Positions 1 to 8,114 of a stretch of 64,000 nucleotides of DNA are shown here, one piece after another (within the stretch, counting starts at the first letter, position 1; every line of letters begins with the position of its first letter). The translations under genes were made by a program, and so were the position numbers. The notes below the pieces were generated by a model. It had not been told where the DNA came from and did not search any database. It saw only the letters and a list, made by a program, of their open reading frames with translations. Source of the stretch: Desulfotruncus arcticus DSM 17038 (lineage in GTDB: Bacteria; Bacillota; Desulfotomaculia; Desulfotomaculales; Desulfallaceae); assembly GCF_900113335.1 (NCBI RefSeq), contig NZ_FOOX01000016.1, forward strand, positions 62,001 to 126,000, in the 5' to 3' direction.

Positions 1-82
1 CGACGCTTGGATCGACACCTTGTTTTATTAAAATCGAGGATCTGAAGCTCTGTGGGAAATTTTGGCTAAAAGTATCCATTAA

Positions 83-388
83 AGCCAATTTTACGTGCAG
101 GGACTGCGTTTTTTATTAGGATTAACAATAGCAGGGCTAAATCCTTCTGTGAATACCCTTGTTAAGAAAATAACACCAGATTCCCTTACAGGCGGAGTTT
201 TTGGTCTTACCATGTCGGCAGGATATTTGGGCGTATTTGGAGGTTCTGTTTTAGGCGGGCAAGTAGCAGCCTACTTGGGTATTCGATATGTCTGTTTTGT
301 TACCAGTGCCTTGTTATTGATAAATGCTGTATGGGTATATTTTGAAGTGTATAAAAAGCTTTGTTTAAAAGAAAAACACGTAATGTAA
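83..388 (+). pseudogene. MFS transporter, C-terminal remnant
   Basis: The reading frame encodes about 100 residues that look like the last three or four membrane helices of a 12-TM major facilitator permease: a Gly-rich loop and helix (GGVFGLTMSAGYLGVFGGS), then LGGQVAAYLGIRYVCF, a final hydrophobic helix and a basic tail. The frame is closed by a TAA at 80-82, in the middle of what should be a helix, and no ribosome binding site precedes the GTG at 95. About three quarters of a normal transporter is missing, so I read it as a decayed gene rather than a small protein. The substrate cannot be told. Confidence 0.6.
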
Positions 389-763
389 TTTAGCAAGCCC
401 CCAATCGGCATTATTAATCCCGTTATTTCCTTCACCTCAGTCCCGATCTTAAACACAAAGTCGGCCTCGGCTACGGATTTCACGGCAGCTTAAGTTTAGT
501 TTCATCTAATCCAGCGTTTCCTTTGGATAAACATATTTACCGTGCGTTGGATCATTTCTATCAAATAACCATTTATTTATTAATAAAAATAAGAGTTTAA
601 TCTTCTGATGAAATGGAAATACTAACTAACGAAAGGTAATTAAAATCTGATGCAACTTTTTGTTGCAAATTAAAAAATTGACGGGTAAAAACCCGGTTTT
701 TTTATTTGCCAATATATTGCGGCAAATTAGCGGCAATAATATAATATATAATAAAAAAGACTT
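389..763. other. Intergenic stretch with a splB tail fragment
   Basis: No gene is supported here. At 500-538 the minus strand reads KYVYPKETLD, stop, MK, which matches the C-terminus of the spore photoproduct lyase-like protein at 2483-3511 (KYVYPKETLEEMK) in both protein and DNA. It is a short, stop-interrupted duplicate. A minus-strand stretch at 271-483 is open but I recognise no family in it. The rest is AT-rich. Confidence 0.5.
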
Positions 764-795
764 GGTTCAGGTGGGGTTTTGACCCCACCTGAACC
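764..795. repeat. Perfect 13-bp inverted repeat
   Basis: Arms 764-776 and 783-795 are perfect complements (GGTTCAGGTGGGG and its reverse complement) around a 6-nt loop. It sits 26 bp before a second, nested palindrome. Neither has a T-run typical of a terminator. Hairpins of this type mark the ends of IS200/IS605-family elements and derived non-autonomous repeats. No transposase is visible nearby. Confidence 0.65.
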
Positions 796-820
796 TTAGT
801 CGCACTTATTTCGAGTTTAT

Positions 821-864
821 CGCCGCTTAACTCCCGCCTGTAGAGGCGGGGAGTCTTAGCGGCG
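821..864. repeat. Nested imperfect palindrome
   Basis: The inner arms are CTCCCGCCT (831-839) and AGGCGGGGAG (844-853), with one bulged base. The outer arms are CGCCGCTTAA (821-830) and CTTAGCGGCG (855-864), with one mismatch. Together they form a long stem-loop 35 bp upstream of the Fic gene. With the 764-795 repeat it resembles an IS605-type subterminal structure or a mobile palindromic repeat. Confidence 0.55.
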
Positions 865-898
865 GTTAACGAGATAAAATAGTAGCGAGGGATAAATA

Positions 899-2029
899 AT
901 GCCTTATATACCGAAGTTTAATATAACACTTACAATAGCTAAAAACTTAATGGAAATACAACAAGCCAGCACCCTGGTGGAACAATTGCCGTTGCCAGCT
1001 AATATTTTAAAAGAGCTAAAACGTGATTCTTTAGTAGAAACGATTATACTTTCAACCAAAATTGAGGGTAATTTATTAGACGAAAATCTAAAAAAAGTGG
1101 CTATGACTAAAGCCGGTGAGAGTACCGAAGAGCAAGAAGTTTACAATCTCGGCAAGGCTATGGAGTTCTTGGAGGAATGTGAGAAAAGAAAACTACCAAT
1201 TACAGAAGAATTAATAAAAAAACTACATGCAATAATTCAGGTTATTTCTTCTGGTAGACGGCCTAAGTTAAGTGAATACAGGGATTTTCAAAATAAGGTT
1301 GGTGAAAAGGGATCAGGCAAAATAGTTTACTTACCACCAGAGCCTCATGACGTTCAACCACTTATGGAGGATTTGGTGGCATGGGTTAATAGCCCCGAAA
1401 ATATAAATATGCCTGCGCCAATTAAGGCTGGTATTTTCCTTTATCAATTTCTAACTATTCATCCTTATCTGGATGGCAATGGTAGAACCGGCAGGGCCTT
1501 GGCTACATACCTGCTGCGCCTGGCCGGGTTGGGTCTAAACGGTCTTTTTGTGCTTGAGAAATACTACGACCGCAATTTGAAGGGGTACTACGATAATCTG
1601 CAAATGGGCTTACATCATAATTATTATTTTGGGCGAAATGACCCCGACTTAACTCCCTGGTTGGAATTTTTTATTTCAGGCTTAAATGAGGTTTTTCAAG
1701 ATGCAGCAATGATTGTTAAAGAAAAAAGCGCACAATTTACAGCAGTTGAGCCAAAAATCCTAAGAGAACTTGATGTGGCACAAAGACAAGTATTTGCCCA
1801 ACTAGCCTTTAAACGAACCAGTATTACCCGAAAAGAATTAATAAAACTTTTGGAGTTAGGAGATAGAACAGTGCGTGATAGGGTAAATAAATGGATTAAA
1901 GATGGTTTTTTGGAGCCATTAAATCCAGAGGCAAAGCGAATCCACGCCCTGCAATTAACATCGAAATATAGGAAGCTTGCTGATACGTTAAGTAAAGAGA
2001 TGGATAAGTATATTTATCTTTTAAAATAA
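899..2029 (+). CDS. Fic family protein, self-inhibited class II type
   Basis: Fic proteins usually transfer AMP from ATP to hydroxyl side chains of target proteins. The 376-residue sequence has the full catalytic motif HPYLDGNGRTGR at about 188-199. It also has an N-terminal inhibitory helix motif STKIEGN at 52-58, which in class II Fic proteins occupies the ATP site and holds the enzyme off. Residues from about 300 to 360 look like a winged helix (ITRKELIKLLELGDRTVRDR), the common Fic/DUF4172-type layout with a DNA-binding tail. The gene stands alone behind the palindromes at 764-864 with a weak GAGGG ribosome site. The target is unknown; self-modification or autoregulation through the winged helix are possible. 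Confidence 0.9.
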   Translation: MPYIPKFNITLTIAKNLMEIQQASTLVEQLPLPANILKELKRDSLVETIILSTKIEGNLLDENLKKVAMTKAGESTEEQEVYNLGKAMEFLEECEKRKLPITEELIKKLHAIIQVISSGRRPKLSEYRDFQNKVGEKGSGKIVYLPPEPHDVQPLMEDLVAWVNSPENINMPAPIKAGIFLYQFLTIHPYLDGNGRTGRALATYLLRLAGLGLNGLFVLEKYYDRNLKGYYDNLQMGLHHNYYFGRNDPDLTPWLEFFISGLNEVFQDAAMIVKEKSAQFTAVEPKILRELDVAQRQVFAQLAFKRTSITRKELIKLLELGDRTVRDRVNKWIKDGFLEPLNPEAKRIHALQLTSKYRKLADTLSKEMDKYIYLLK

Positions 2030-2482
2030 TAACAGCGATGCACTGAGAAGGGGTGGAGTATCTTGAAGTACATAGCTCTTGGTGGTGGTAATGAAGTTGG
2101 TCTGACTCACTATTAGGGAACGTGTTTGTAGCAAAAATCAATTTGTAACCAGGGGGCTTAACCCTTCGACTTTATCAATATATCAAAATTCCGATAATGA
2201 AAGCGTGATTTACAGGTATTATCAGGCAAGATGCAAAAAATAATAGTAGCCAGGATTCATAATGAATTAACCATAATGAAGCAAGATTAGGAAACCCTAA
2301 AGTGATAAAATCTACATTATGAAAGAGATTACGATAAATATATTCATAGAATTATAAAAGCCAAAAATGATTCTGATATAAAATTCCAATGGCTAATTAG
2401 CAAAAAATGAAGGCAAAAGCAACTATACTTCTGGATAACAAAGTATTTCCGGTAATTATTAAATGCAACTGGTTGGTACAAC
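2030..2482. other. Intergenic stretch with an MBL-fold gene start fragment
   Basis: At 2063-2116 (+), a TTG start behind a good ribosome site (GGGGTGGAG) encodes KYIALGGGNEVG and then hits a stop. This looks like the first strand of a metallo-beta-lactamase/beta-CASP-type protein, so it is probably a decayed 5' end. The remaining 360 bp are AT-rich with no supported gene or RNA. Confidence 0.4.
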
Positions 2483-3511
2483 CTATACCAAATACTCCAC
2501 TTTAGCGCCGGGAAAGTGCTCAGCCAGTTCCCGGTGAAAGAAAGTTTTCATCTCCTCCAGCGTCTCCTTTGGATAAACATATTTTCCATAACCAAATTGC
2601 CCGTATTTGAATTTGCGCCCGGCTTCAGCCATGGGTAAGGTGGTTTCAGGAAAGACCTCCAGGATCCGTTTTTTAGCGGATAAGGTGAACCGGTGCGAAA
2701 TAAGTTCAAAGGTAATGTCTTGGTGTATTGCCGGTTTCAACTGCTTTGCCAGTGAACGAATCAAGTGGGCATAATCGTCCTGCCATCCCGGGTAGATGAA
2801 TATCGGCGCGATCAAAAAACCTAATGGATAGCCTGCCCCGGCCACTTTGCCGGCGGCGTCAATCCTGGCCTTTGCAACAGGGGTACCTTTTTCGTAGGTT
2901 TTTATAACATATTCAGTGTTGATGCTGAAGCGAAATCTGGTATGGCCGTTATGATTTGCATCCAACAGGGAATCAACGTCGGTAAACTTGGTGACGAAAC
3001 GGAACCGACCCAAAGGCTGTTGGCCGAAAAACTCAACCGTTCTGGCCAGCGAGCCGGTGTAAGGCTCAACGGGAACAGGGTCGGAGGTGGCAGCTCCCTC
3101 AAAGACGGTAATCTCGGGAGCTCTTTCTTTGATGTACTTTTCCGCTTGTTGTAAAATTTCATCAATATTGACGTAAACCCTTACATAGGGTTTTTTGCCC
3201 AGGGTGGTATTCAAATAGCAGTATTCGCACTGGCCGGTGCAGCTGGTGCTCAAGGGCAGTTGGTAATGGGCAGAGGGCTTGCAGGAGGAAAATTGCATAG
3301 TACGGCGCACTCCCACCACCAGGGTGCGTTTGGCCTCAAGGTAAGCCTCGCGCGGGGTTTTGCCGGGAATGCCTGTAACCCTGTTATGACTGCCAATCAT
3401 GGAAACAGGTATCCGATCCAATTTGAATTTTTTAAATAGCCTGCGGCCCACCGGGTAATCCAGTGCCTTCTGTTCAAAAAAGACTCTTTGGGGAATAAAC
3501 AATATTACCAC
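2483..3511 (-). CDS. splB: Spore photoproduct lyase-like radical SAM protein
   Basis: Spore photoproduct lyase reverses the thymine dimer formed in UV-irradiated spores by radical SAM chemistry. The protein (342 aa, close to the usual size) has the family CxxxCxxC cluster motif CTGQCEYC, with Cys91, Cys95 and Cys98 as iron-sulfur ligands, and the family pattern continues to the C-terminus (KFKYGQFGYGKYVYPKETL). One position is odd. The Bacillus subtilis enzyme has Cys141 (context EAACTSD), the hydrogen donor that completes repair; here the aligned residue is Ala141 (FEGAATSD). It may therefore be a slower, different or non-repair family member. It stands alone, and a fragment of its 3' end is duplicated at 500-538. 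Confidence 0.88.
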   Translation of the reverse strand: MVILFIPQRVFFEQKALDYPVGRRLFKKFKLDRIPVSMIGSHNRVTGIPGKTPREAYLEAKRTLVVGVRRTMQFSSCKPSAHYQLPLSTSCTGQCEYCYLNTTLGKKPYVRVYVNIDEILQQAEKYIKERAPEITVFEGAATSDPVPVEPYTGSLARTVEFFGQQPLGRFRFVTKFTDVDSLLDANHNGHTRFRFSINTEYVIKTYEKGTPVAKARIDAAGKVAGAGYPLGFLIAPIFIYPGWQDDYAHLIRSLAKQLKPAIHQDITFELISHRFTLSAKKRILEVFPETTLPMAEAGRKFKYGQFGYGKYVYPKETLEEMKTFFHRELAEHFPGAKVEYLV

Positions 3512-3651
3512 CTCGGCAATAGATTCTCCCGGGGTGGTTTTAAAAATTCTTCAGGCACGCCCTAAATTCGTATCTAGGTTATATCTATTATAAAAGGAAG
3601 TTTCTTAATCAAGAAAGCGGATTGACAATGGTATTTGTTCGTGTATAAAGG

Positions 3652-3867
3652 TTAAGATGCTATAAGTTCCGAGACGGAAATGCCACCTGGCCAGGTCCGG
3701 TATAGGGCTTCCCCGGGCAAGATCATATAAGTAACGATCATTACGAATTTATCGCCTGCAGCGTCTAACTTATAGTTCCAGATCGTGGGTTGCTCCGCAT
3801 CCAGCCAGTCTTTTAATCTTTGCTGAAGCTTAATCGGATCTTCTGAAACAAAGATTCGGGTAAGCAT
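3652..3867 (-). CDS. Small hypothetical protein (71 aa)
   Basis: I place the start at the ATG whose first base is 3867 because a strong ribosome site (GGGAGGTG, complement of 3873-3880) lies 5 nt upstream. A longer reading to 3948 has no such support. The product starts MLTRIFVSEDPIKLQQRLKDW and alternates short beta-like and helical stretches, with no signal peptide or membrane helix. Size and layout recall the small sporulation protein Cse60, but I see no diagnostic motif, so this is only a suggestion. It is a single gene next to splB. Confidence 0.5.
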   Translation of the reverse strand: MLTRIFVSEDPIKLQQRLKDWLDAEQPTIWNYKLDAAGDKFVMIVTYMILPGEALYRTWPGGISVSELIAS

Positions 3868-3948
3868 GCAAACACCTCCCAAGCTTTTTATGTTCATAAT
3901 AAAGATTTGATCATTAGCCGGTACAGAGCTGATATTCCCAATTGTCAT

Positions 3949-4516
3949 AGGACCTAAGACTTAACCTGCGGGTGTTTTTTCTATACCGGGAGGTAATCCG
4001 GTGCTGCAGCAAAACTGGACAGGTGAAACTTTTATAAGCTATAACTTTAAATACATCTTCAAAAGTTTCGGGACACTCTTGAACTATAATTTGAAAAAGT
4101 CATGTTTTTTAACAGCCTTTCTTTCACGTGATACAAGGCGATAAAGGTAATTACAGTTACAGAGAATACGCGAATTTCCAAGGTAGCCCAAATTTTTAGC
4201 AGACGTAAGTTTAAAAAGGTACCGGTTGTCAATGAACAAAAGATTGTCGGAGTTGTAAGCCGTGGGGACGTAGTACGGTATCTTGTACAGAAGTTTCTTC
4301 TTTAAAGCCACACTTGCAACTAGCAAAAAACTGACCATGGAGGATGAGGTTAATTATGTGCTTGAAGAAAAGCCGGCCTCATCGAGGGGCGGGCACGGGG
4401 CGTTAATCCGTTTTCTTTAGATGTTTGTCCGGTAGATATGAACTTATAACATAAAGAATTTACTGAAAGGATATTATAACTTCGATATTATTTAATCAAA
4501 AAAAGAGGTGTATCTC
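3949..4516. other. Intergenic stretch with a CBS-domain remnant
   Basis: The only content I can support is a plus-strand open stretch at 4132-4305, described separately. Overlapping minus-strand open frames are shadows. The last 200 bp are AT-rich and presumably hold the nitroreductase promoter. Confidence 0.4.
4132..4305 (+). pseudogene. CBS-domain fragment
   Basis: Reading 57 codons from just after a TGA at 4129 to the TAA at 4303 gives a good CBS-domain half: VITVTENTRISKVAQIF, then KFKKVPVVNEQKIVGVVSRG and DVVRYLV. CBS domains bind adenine nucleotides, usually in pairs. This copy has no start codon, no ribosome site and no partner domain, so it is the tail of a lost gene. Confidence 0.55.
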
Positions 4517-5128
4517 ATGGAACTATTGGATGCAATTAAATCAAGAAGAAGTATTAGGAAATTTAAAGCACAATCAATTCCTGAAAATTATCTTAATGAA
4601 CTGCTGGATGCCGGCAGAATGGCGCCATCCGGATCAAATCTTCAACCTACACGCTATGTTGTAATTGAATCTGACGAGGCCAGGGCCAAACTGAGAGATT
4701 GTTCTCCATTACCTTTCGTGTGGCAGGCGCCTGCGGTAATTGCAGTTTGTATTGATACCCAAGCTGCATATAAATCTGAGGAAAGGTTTAAAGAATTGAA
4801 AGAAGCTAATGCTTTTGTTGATACACCATTAAATAATATTGACGCTAAGGATTACATCAAAAGAAGAAGAGCAATGGATGAAGTTGCATTAAGGGCATAT
4901 TTAAGTTTGAATGCAGCAATAGCCATCGACCATATCACTTTAAGAGCAGTTGACTTGGGGCTTGGTAGTTGCTGGGTAATGATGTTTGATAAAGAAAAAA
5001 CCAAAAAAGCCATAAACTTGGATGATAAGTATGAAATTGTTGCCCTATTGCCGATTGGATATCCGGACCAAGAACCGGCACCAAGGCCCAGACTTCGTAT
5101 GAACGAAGTATTATTGAAGAAGATGTAG
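4517..5128 (+). CDS. Nitroreductase family protein
   Basis: FMN-dependent NAD(P)H oxidoreductase of the nitroreductase fold (203 aa). The N-terminus MELLDAIKSRRSIRKFKAQ carries the Arg-Ser-Arg-Arg-type FMN phosphate contact. This is followed by the family segments APSGSNLQPTRYVVI and LGSCWVMMFD, and GYPDQEPAPRPR near the C-terminus. The start is the ATG at 4517, 7 nt after AGAGGTG; an upstream GTG at 4508 overlaps that ribosome site and is unlikely. The physiological substrate cannot be inferred. It is a single gene followed by a hairpin at 5183-5200. Confidence 0.88.
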   Translation: MELLDAIKSRRSIRKFKAQSIPENYLNELLDAGRMAPSGSNLQPTRYVVIESDEARAKLRDCSPLPFVWQAPAVIAVCIDTQAAYKSEERFKELKEANAFVDTPLNNIDAKDYIKRRRAMDEVALRAYLSLNAAIAIDHITLRAVDLGLGSCWVMMFDKEKTKKAINLDDKYEIVALLPIGYPDQEPAPRPRLRMNEVLLKKM

Positions 5129-5182
5129 TTTTAATTTTAAGGAAATATATGACGTTTAATTAGCTTAAAGTCCTCAAAAGGT

Positions 5183-5204
5183 ACCAGCTAATCTGCTGGT
5201 TTCT
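5183..5204 (+). terminator. Probable terminator after the nitroreductase
   Basis: Stem ACCAGC/GCTGGT (5183-5188 and 5195-5200) with a 6-nt loop is followed by TTCTTT, 55 bp after the nitroreductase stop codon. The stem is short, so it may be weak. Confidence 0.45.
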
Positions 5205-5358
5205 TTGCTTTAAGGGGCAGTACCGGCGAAGTTAGGAGGAAATTGCAAAAGGATTTAGAATTAGTAAATAATGCCATGTAGTGATTGTAGCTTTATATTT
5301 AGGAATCAATTAATTAAAAGGTATCTTAAAATACGAATAATGAAGGGGGAAATGTTTT

Positions 5359-5715
5359 TTGTCTAAAATGATTGCTTGTTGCGGACTTGTTTGCTCTAAC
5401 TGTCCCACATTTTTAGCCACTAAAAACGATGATGACGTAGCCAGGGAAAAAACTGCGGCTTTATATGCTAAGCTGTACGGATTTAATCTTAAGCCTGAAG
5501 AAATCAATTGTGACGGATGTTTAACAACTGGAGGGAGGCAAATTGGTTACTGTCAGACCTGTGGAATCAAGCAATGCTGCGGCCAAAAGGGCCTGGAAAA
5601 CTGTGCGTATTGCACTGAACAACAGCAGTGTGAAAAAATTAAAAGCTTCCACAAATTTTCGCCGGAAGCTAAGTCTTGCTTTGAAGCACTAAAGAAGGAG
5701 ATCGGCACGCTCTAA
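5359..5715 (+). CDS. Cysteine-rich DUF3795-like protein
   Basis: 118-residue soluble protein with about a dozen cysteines in pairs: ACCGLVCSNCPTF at the N-terminus, CDGC, CQTCGIKQCC and CAYCTEQQQCE. This is the pattern of the DUF3795 family common in anaerobes, probably binding zinc or an iron-sulfur cluster; the function is not established. The start is TTG at 5359, placed 8 nt after AAGGGGGA. A nearby ATG at 5352 is out of frame. Its last bases overlap the convergent AAA ATPase gene tail to tail. Confidence 0.75.
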   Translation: MSKMIACCGLVCSNCPTFLATKNDDDVAREKTAALYAKLYGFNLKPEEINCDGCLTTGGRQIGYCQTCGIKQCCGQKGLENCAYCTEQQQCEKIKSFHKFSPEAKSCFEALKKEIGTL

Positions 5716-6848
5716 TATCCCGGGTTAAAAAATTCCCGCAGCAGATATGCTTGGAACATCGGTTCAACAAAAGTATAACTTCCCCGCCCCGCTTTTTGAA
5801 TTATCGCTTTGGCAATGAGGTAGTCTATCGCTCTTTTAGCTTCATTGGGGTTTATATTTTTGGCGTAGATGTTTTTACCGAAAGCAATGCGTTTCAACAC
5901 ATCGCGAACCTGAAAACGCTGGCTTAATTCATCCAATATTTCATCGTAAACCGGCGTTAAGGTGATCAAAGCACGATCATAACCCAGTCGGACAATACCC
6001 GGGGTGATTGTATTTTCTCCAGCTTCAAGGAGCGCGTAAAAAATCTCCGAACAGACGAGCATTGTATCTTGGGGGTGACCGCCGGTTCGGGTTAGAATCT
6101 CTTTAACAATTTCGTATTCAATGTTAATACCGCGGTCGCTATATTTTTTTATGATATATTTTATCCATGCGTTTTCCGGGATAGGAGGAATGGGAAGACT
6201 GGTGGCAAAACGATAAAAAGCTTCTTTCCGGCTCCCAAACAAAGTATCCATAATTCCTTCTTTGGAACCAAGAAACATATAGGCCACGCTTTCCTGATTC
6301 TGAAAATGGGAGCGCATCTTTTTATAAATCCCGGCATCTGCTACCCTGGAAGCATCCTGAAACTCGTCAAATAAAATAACCATGGATTTTTTATCATGTT
6401 TAGCAAGGACATCCGGCAGATCAAGAGCGTAATCAAGTAAAACGTCATCGTTTTGTTCATCATGGAGAAACCCGATCCCAAACTCTAAATCTTCAAGTTT
6501 TAAGGTAAGCTTGGCGGTACCAACAATAGACTTGGCACGGTCTTTCAGGTTATCAAATGTTCTGCGTACACCAGTCCTGTTTTCCAGGCAGGCGTTAATC
6601 AGGGAAACAGCAAAATCCCGCTTACTAGAAAGCCGGAAAAAATCAACCGCTGCTGTATAAAACCCTTCATTTTTAGCTCGTCTTAAAACTTCATTGGCCA
6701 GGGAAGTTTTACCTATTCTGCGGGGACCGGCCAACATGATACTTTGTCCCTCCACCAGCCTGGTTTGAAGCGAAACGATAAAATCCTCCCTGTCCACAAC
6801 ATCCCTTTCCGGAACCGGGCCGCCAAGAGGAAATAGCTTACCGGGCAC
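5712..6848 (-). CDS. AAA+ ATPase of the ATPase_2 / STAND type
   Basis: 378-residue P-loop ATPase. Walker A is GPRRIGKTS (41-49) and Walker B with the catalytic acid is VILFDEFQ (157-164). Sensor-like segment LGSKEGIM and a GGHPQDT lid motif follow, and then a C-terminal winged-helix-like region. This is the arrangement of the archaeal-type ATPase_2 family, whose members are often mobile and of unknown role. The start is GTG, preceded by CGAGGTGG. Upstream there is a promoter overlapping a palindrome (6881-6895). The gene is alone and convergent with the DUF3795-like gene. Confidence 0.8.
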   Translation of the reverse strand: MPGKLFPLGGPVPERDVVDREDFIVSLQTRLVEGQSIMLAGPRRIGKTSLANEVLRRAKNEGFYTAAVDFFRLSSKRDFAVSLINACLENRTGVRRTFDNLKDRAKSIVGTAKLTLKLEDLEFGIGFLHDEQNDDVLLDYALDLPDVLAKHDKKSMVILFDEFQDASRVADAGIYKKMRSHFQNQESVAYMFLGSKEGIMDTLFGSRKEAFYRFATSLPIPPIPENAWIKYIIKKYSDRGINIEYEIVKEILTRTGGHPQDTMLVCSEIFYALLEAGENTITPGIVRLGYDRALITLTPVYDEILDELSQRFQVRDVLKRIAFGKNIYAKNINPNEAKRAIDYLIAKAIIQKAGRGSYTFVEPMFQAYLLREFFNPGY

Positions 6849-6880
6849 AATGAACCACCTCGATTAGTATTACTTTATGA

Positions 6881-6914
6881 GTAATATATTATTACATATC
6901 GCGTAATATATCAA
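6881..6914 (-). promoter_or_regulatory. Promoter with overlapping palindrome for the ATPase gene
   Basis: On the minus strand TTGATA (6914-6909), a 17-bp spacer and TAATAT (6891-6886) form a sigma-A type promoter. The -10 lies inside the inverted repeat GTAATA-TAT-TATTAC (6881-6895), and GTAATATAT recurs at 6903-6911. The arrangement suggests a repressor site. Confidence 0.5.
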
Positions 6915-6917
6915 CAA

Positions 6918-6949
6918 TTAAAGCCGTTGTATAAATGTAACGGCTTTAA
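6918..6949. repeat. Perfect 11-bp inverted repeat
   Basis: Arms TTAAAGCCGTT (6918-6928) and AACGGCTTTAA (6939-6949) with a 10-nt loop, followed by an A-run on the plus strand. Because the T-run would precede the stem on the minus strand, it is not a normal terminator in either direction. Role unknown. Confidence 0.5.
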
Positions 6950-7098
6950 AAAAAACATCAACATGCTGACCTTGTGGCGCATTCATTCGCACGCCTTAAA
7001 GCTATGTTAATAGCCTGTATTGTTTTGGCGTTATTCTATGTATTTTTAGCAGGAAACCCCATTACCGGTTAAGAATAGGACAAATGGGGGTGAACTGA

Positions 7099-8097
7099 GT
7101 GGCTGAGATCAAGAAAAAAGTATTAAGCGTTACTCTGGGATTAGTTTTCACTTGGCTGGTGGTTTCAATATATTTTTACAGCCAGCATTTAATAGTGATA
7201 AAAGAGTACCCGCTGTACACTCGGGCCGAAACCGAAGATGCTTTGATCATTCTGAAAAACGTTGTCGCTTACAACTATAAAACAAACTATAGCTTTATTA
7301 ATCATGAATCGCCCTGGTACTGGAAAGTGGCGATGAAAATAAATAACCCCCGGATTCAGCGTATTTTTATCAGTACTTGTTTTTTTTACAGCAGACCTTA
7401 CATCTTTGATCCCGAAAAAAGAACCGTTAAACTCCAGGGGCTGATAGCTTTTAAAAATGTTGACCAAAACAACAGCGACTCACTTTTTGAGGACAATCCG
7501 TTTAAAGTGAATCTTTACGGAGACTTCGACGCAAGTCTTACCGATGGCTCAGGCGCCAGTAGTAGTGGTAATAGCAATATTATGTATTTTGAAGTGCACG
7601 GGGATGAAGTTTTGCTGAACAATAACCATGTCTTTAAAGCGGTTATTAAAGACAGCCAAACCGGACAAGTAATCAAGGAGTTACCCTTTAAACCCGATTG
7701 GCGATACAGTATTTATAATTTCTGGCAAAGTAAACCGGAAAAATATGGTTTCAAACCCGGGTTGGCAGTGGACAGATTTATTAACCTGGTGGAACGGGAA
7801 AATTATGCGGCGGCGGCCAATTGTCTGCATTATAAGAGAAAGGATGTATTTCCCTGGACCAACCTGGACTCCGAACTGCTTGCGTCACCCCATACTCTTA
7901 GCAAATACTATGTCGGAGATTATCTTGATTACAAAAATGTTTTTGCCGCAGATATTCTTTTTTTCAAACCCGGCAGGCAGGCACTTTCCCAGGGTGACGA
8001 ATTTGCCAGGCAAACGATATTCTTGATCGATAACTATGGTCAATGGAAAATTATTGATGCTGCCCCATGCGTGAAAACAGCTAAAGAGCAGGCTTGA
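7099..8097 (+). CDS. Hypothetical membrane-anchored protein
   Basis: 332 residues with one N-terminal membrane helix (VLSVTLGLVFTWLVVSIYFY) after a basic KKK, so probably an anchored protein with the rest outside the membrane. The ectodomain is rich in beta-prone and aromatic stretches and has a Ser/Gly/Asn linker near residue 155. Its last 100 residues (VDRFINLVERENYAAAANC ... NYGQWKIIDAAP) resemble the general NTF2/SnoaL-like layout seen in stress proteins, but I recognise no specific family. GTG start behind GGGGGTGA. Single gene. Confidence 0.6.
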   Translation: MAEIKKKVLSVTLGLVFTWLVVSIYFYSQHLIVIKEYPLYTRAETEDALIILKNVVAYNYKTNYSFINHESPWYWKVAMKINNPRIQRIFISTCFFYSRPYIFDPEKRTVKLQGLIAFKNVDQNNSDSLFEDNPFKVNLYGDFDASLTDGSGASSSGNSNIMYFEVHGDEVLLNNNHVFKAVIKDSQTGQVIKELPFKPDWRYSIYNFWQSKPEKYGFKPGLAVDRFINLVERENYAAAANCLHYKRKDVFPWTNLDSELLASPHTLSKYYVGDYLDYKNVFAADILFFKPGRQALSQGDEFARQTIFLIDNYGQWKIIDAAPCVKTAKEQA

Positions 8098-8114
8098 ATC
8101 ATTATGTCGGTTAT

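Noticed and set aside
4084..4338. Minus-strand open frame of 84 codons
   Set aside because: It overlaps the CBS-domain remnant on the other strand, which explains the codon pattern; it has no ribosome site and no recognisable protein features.
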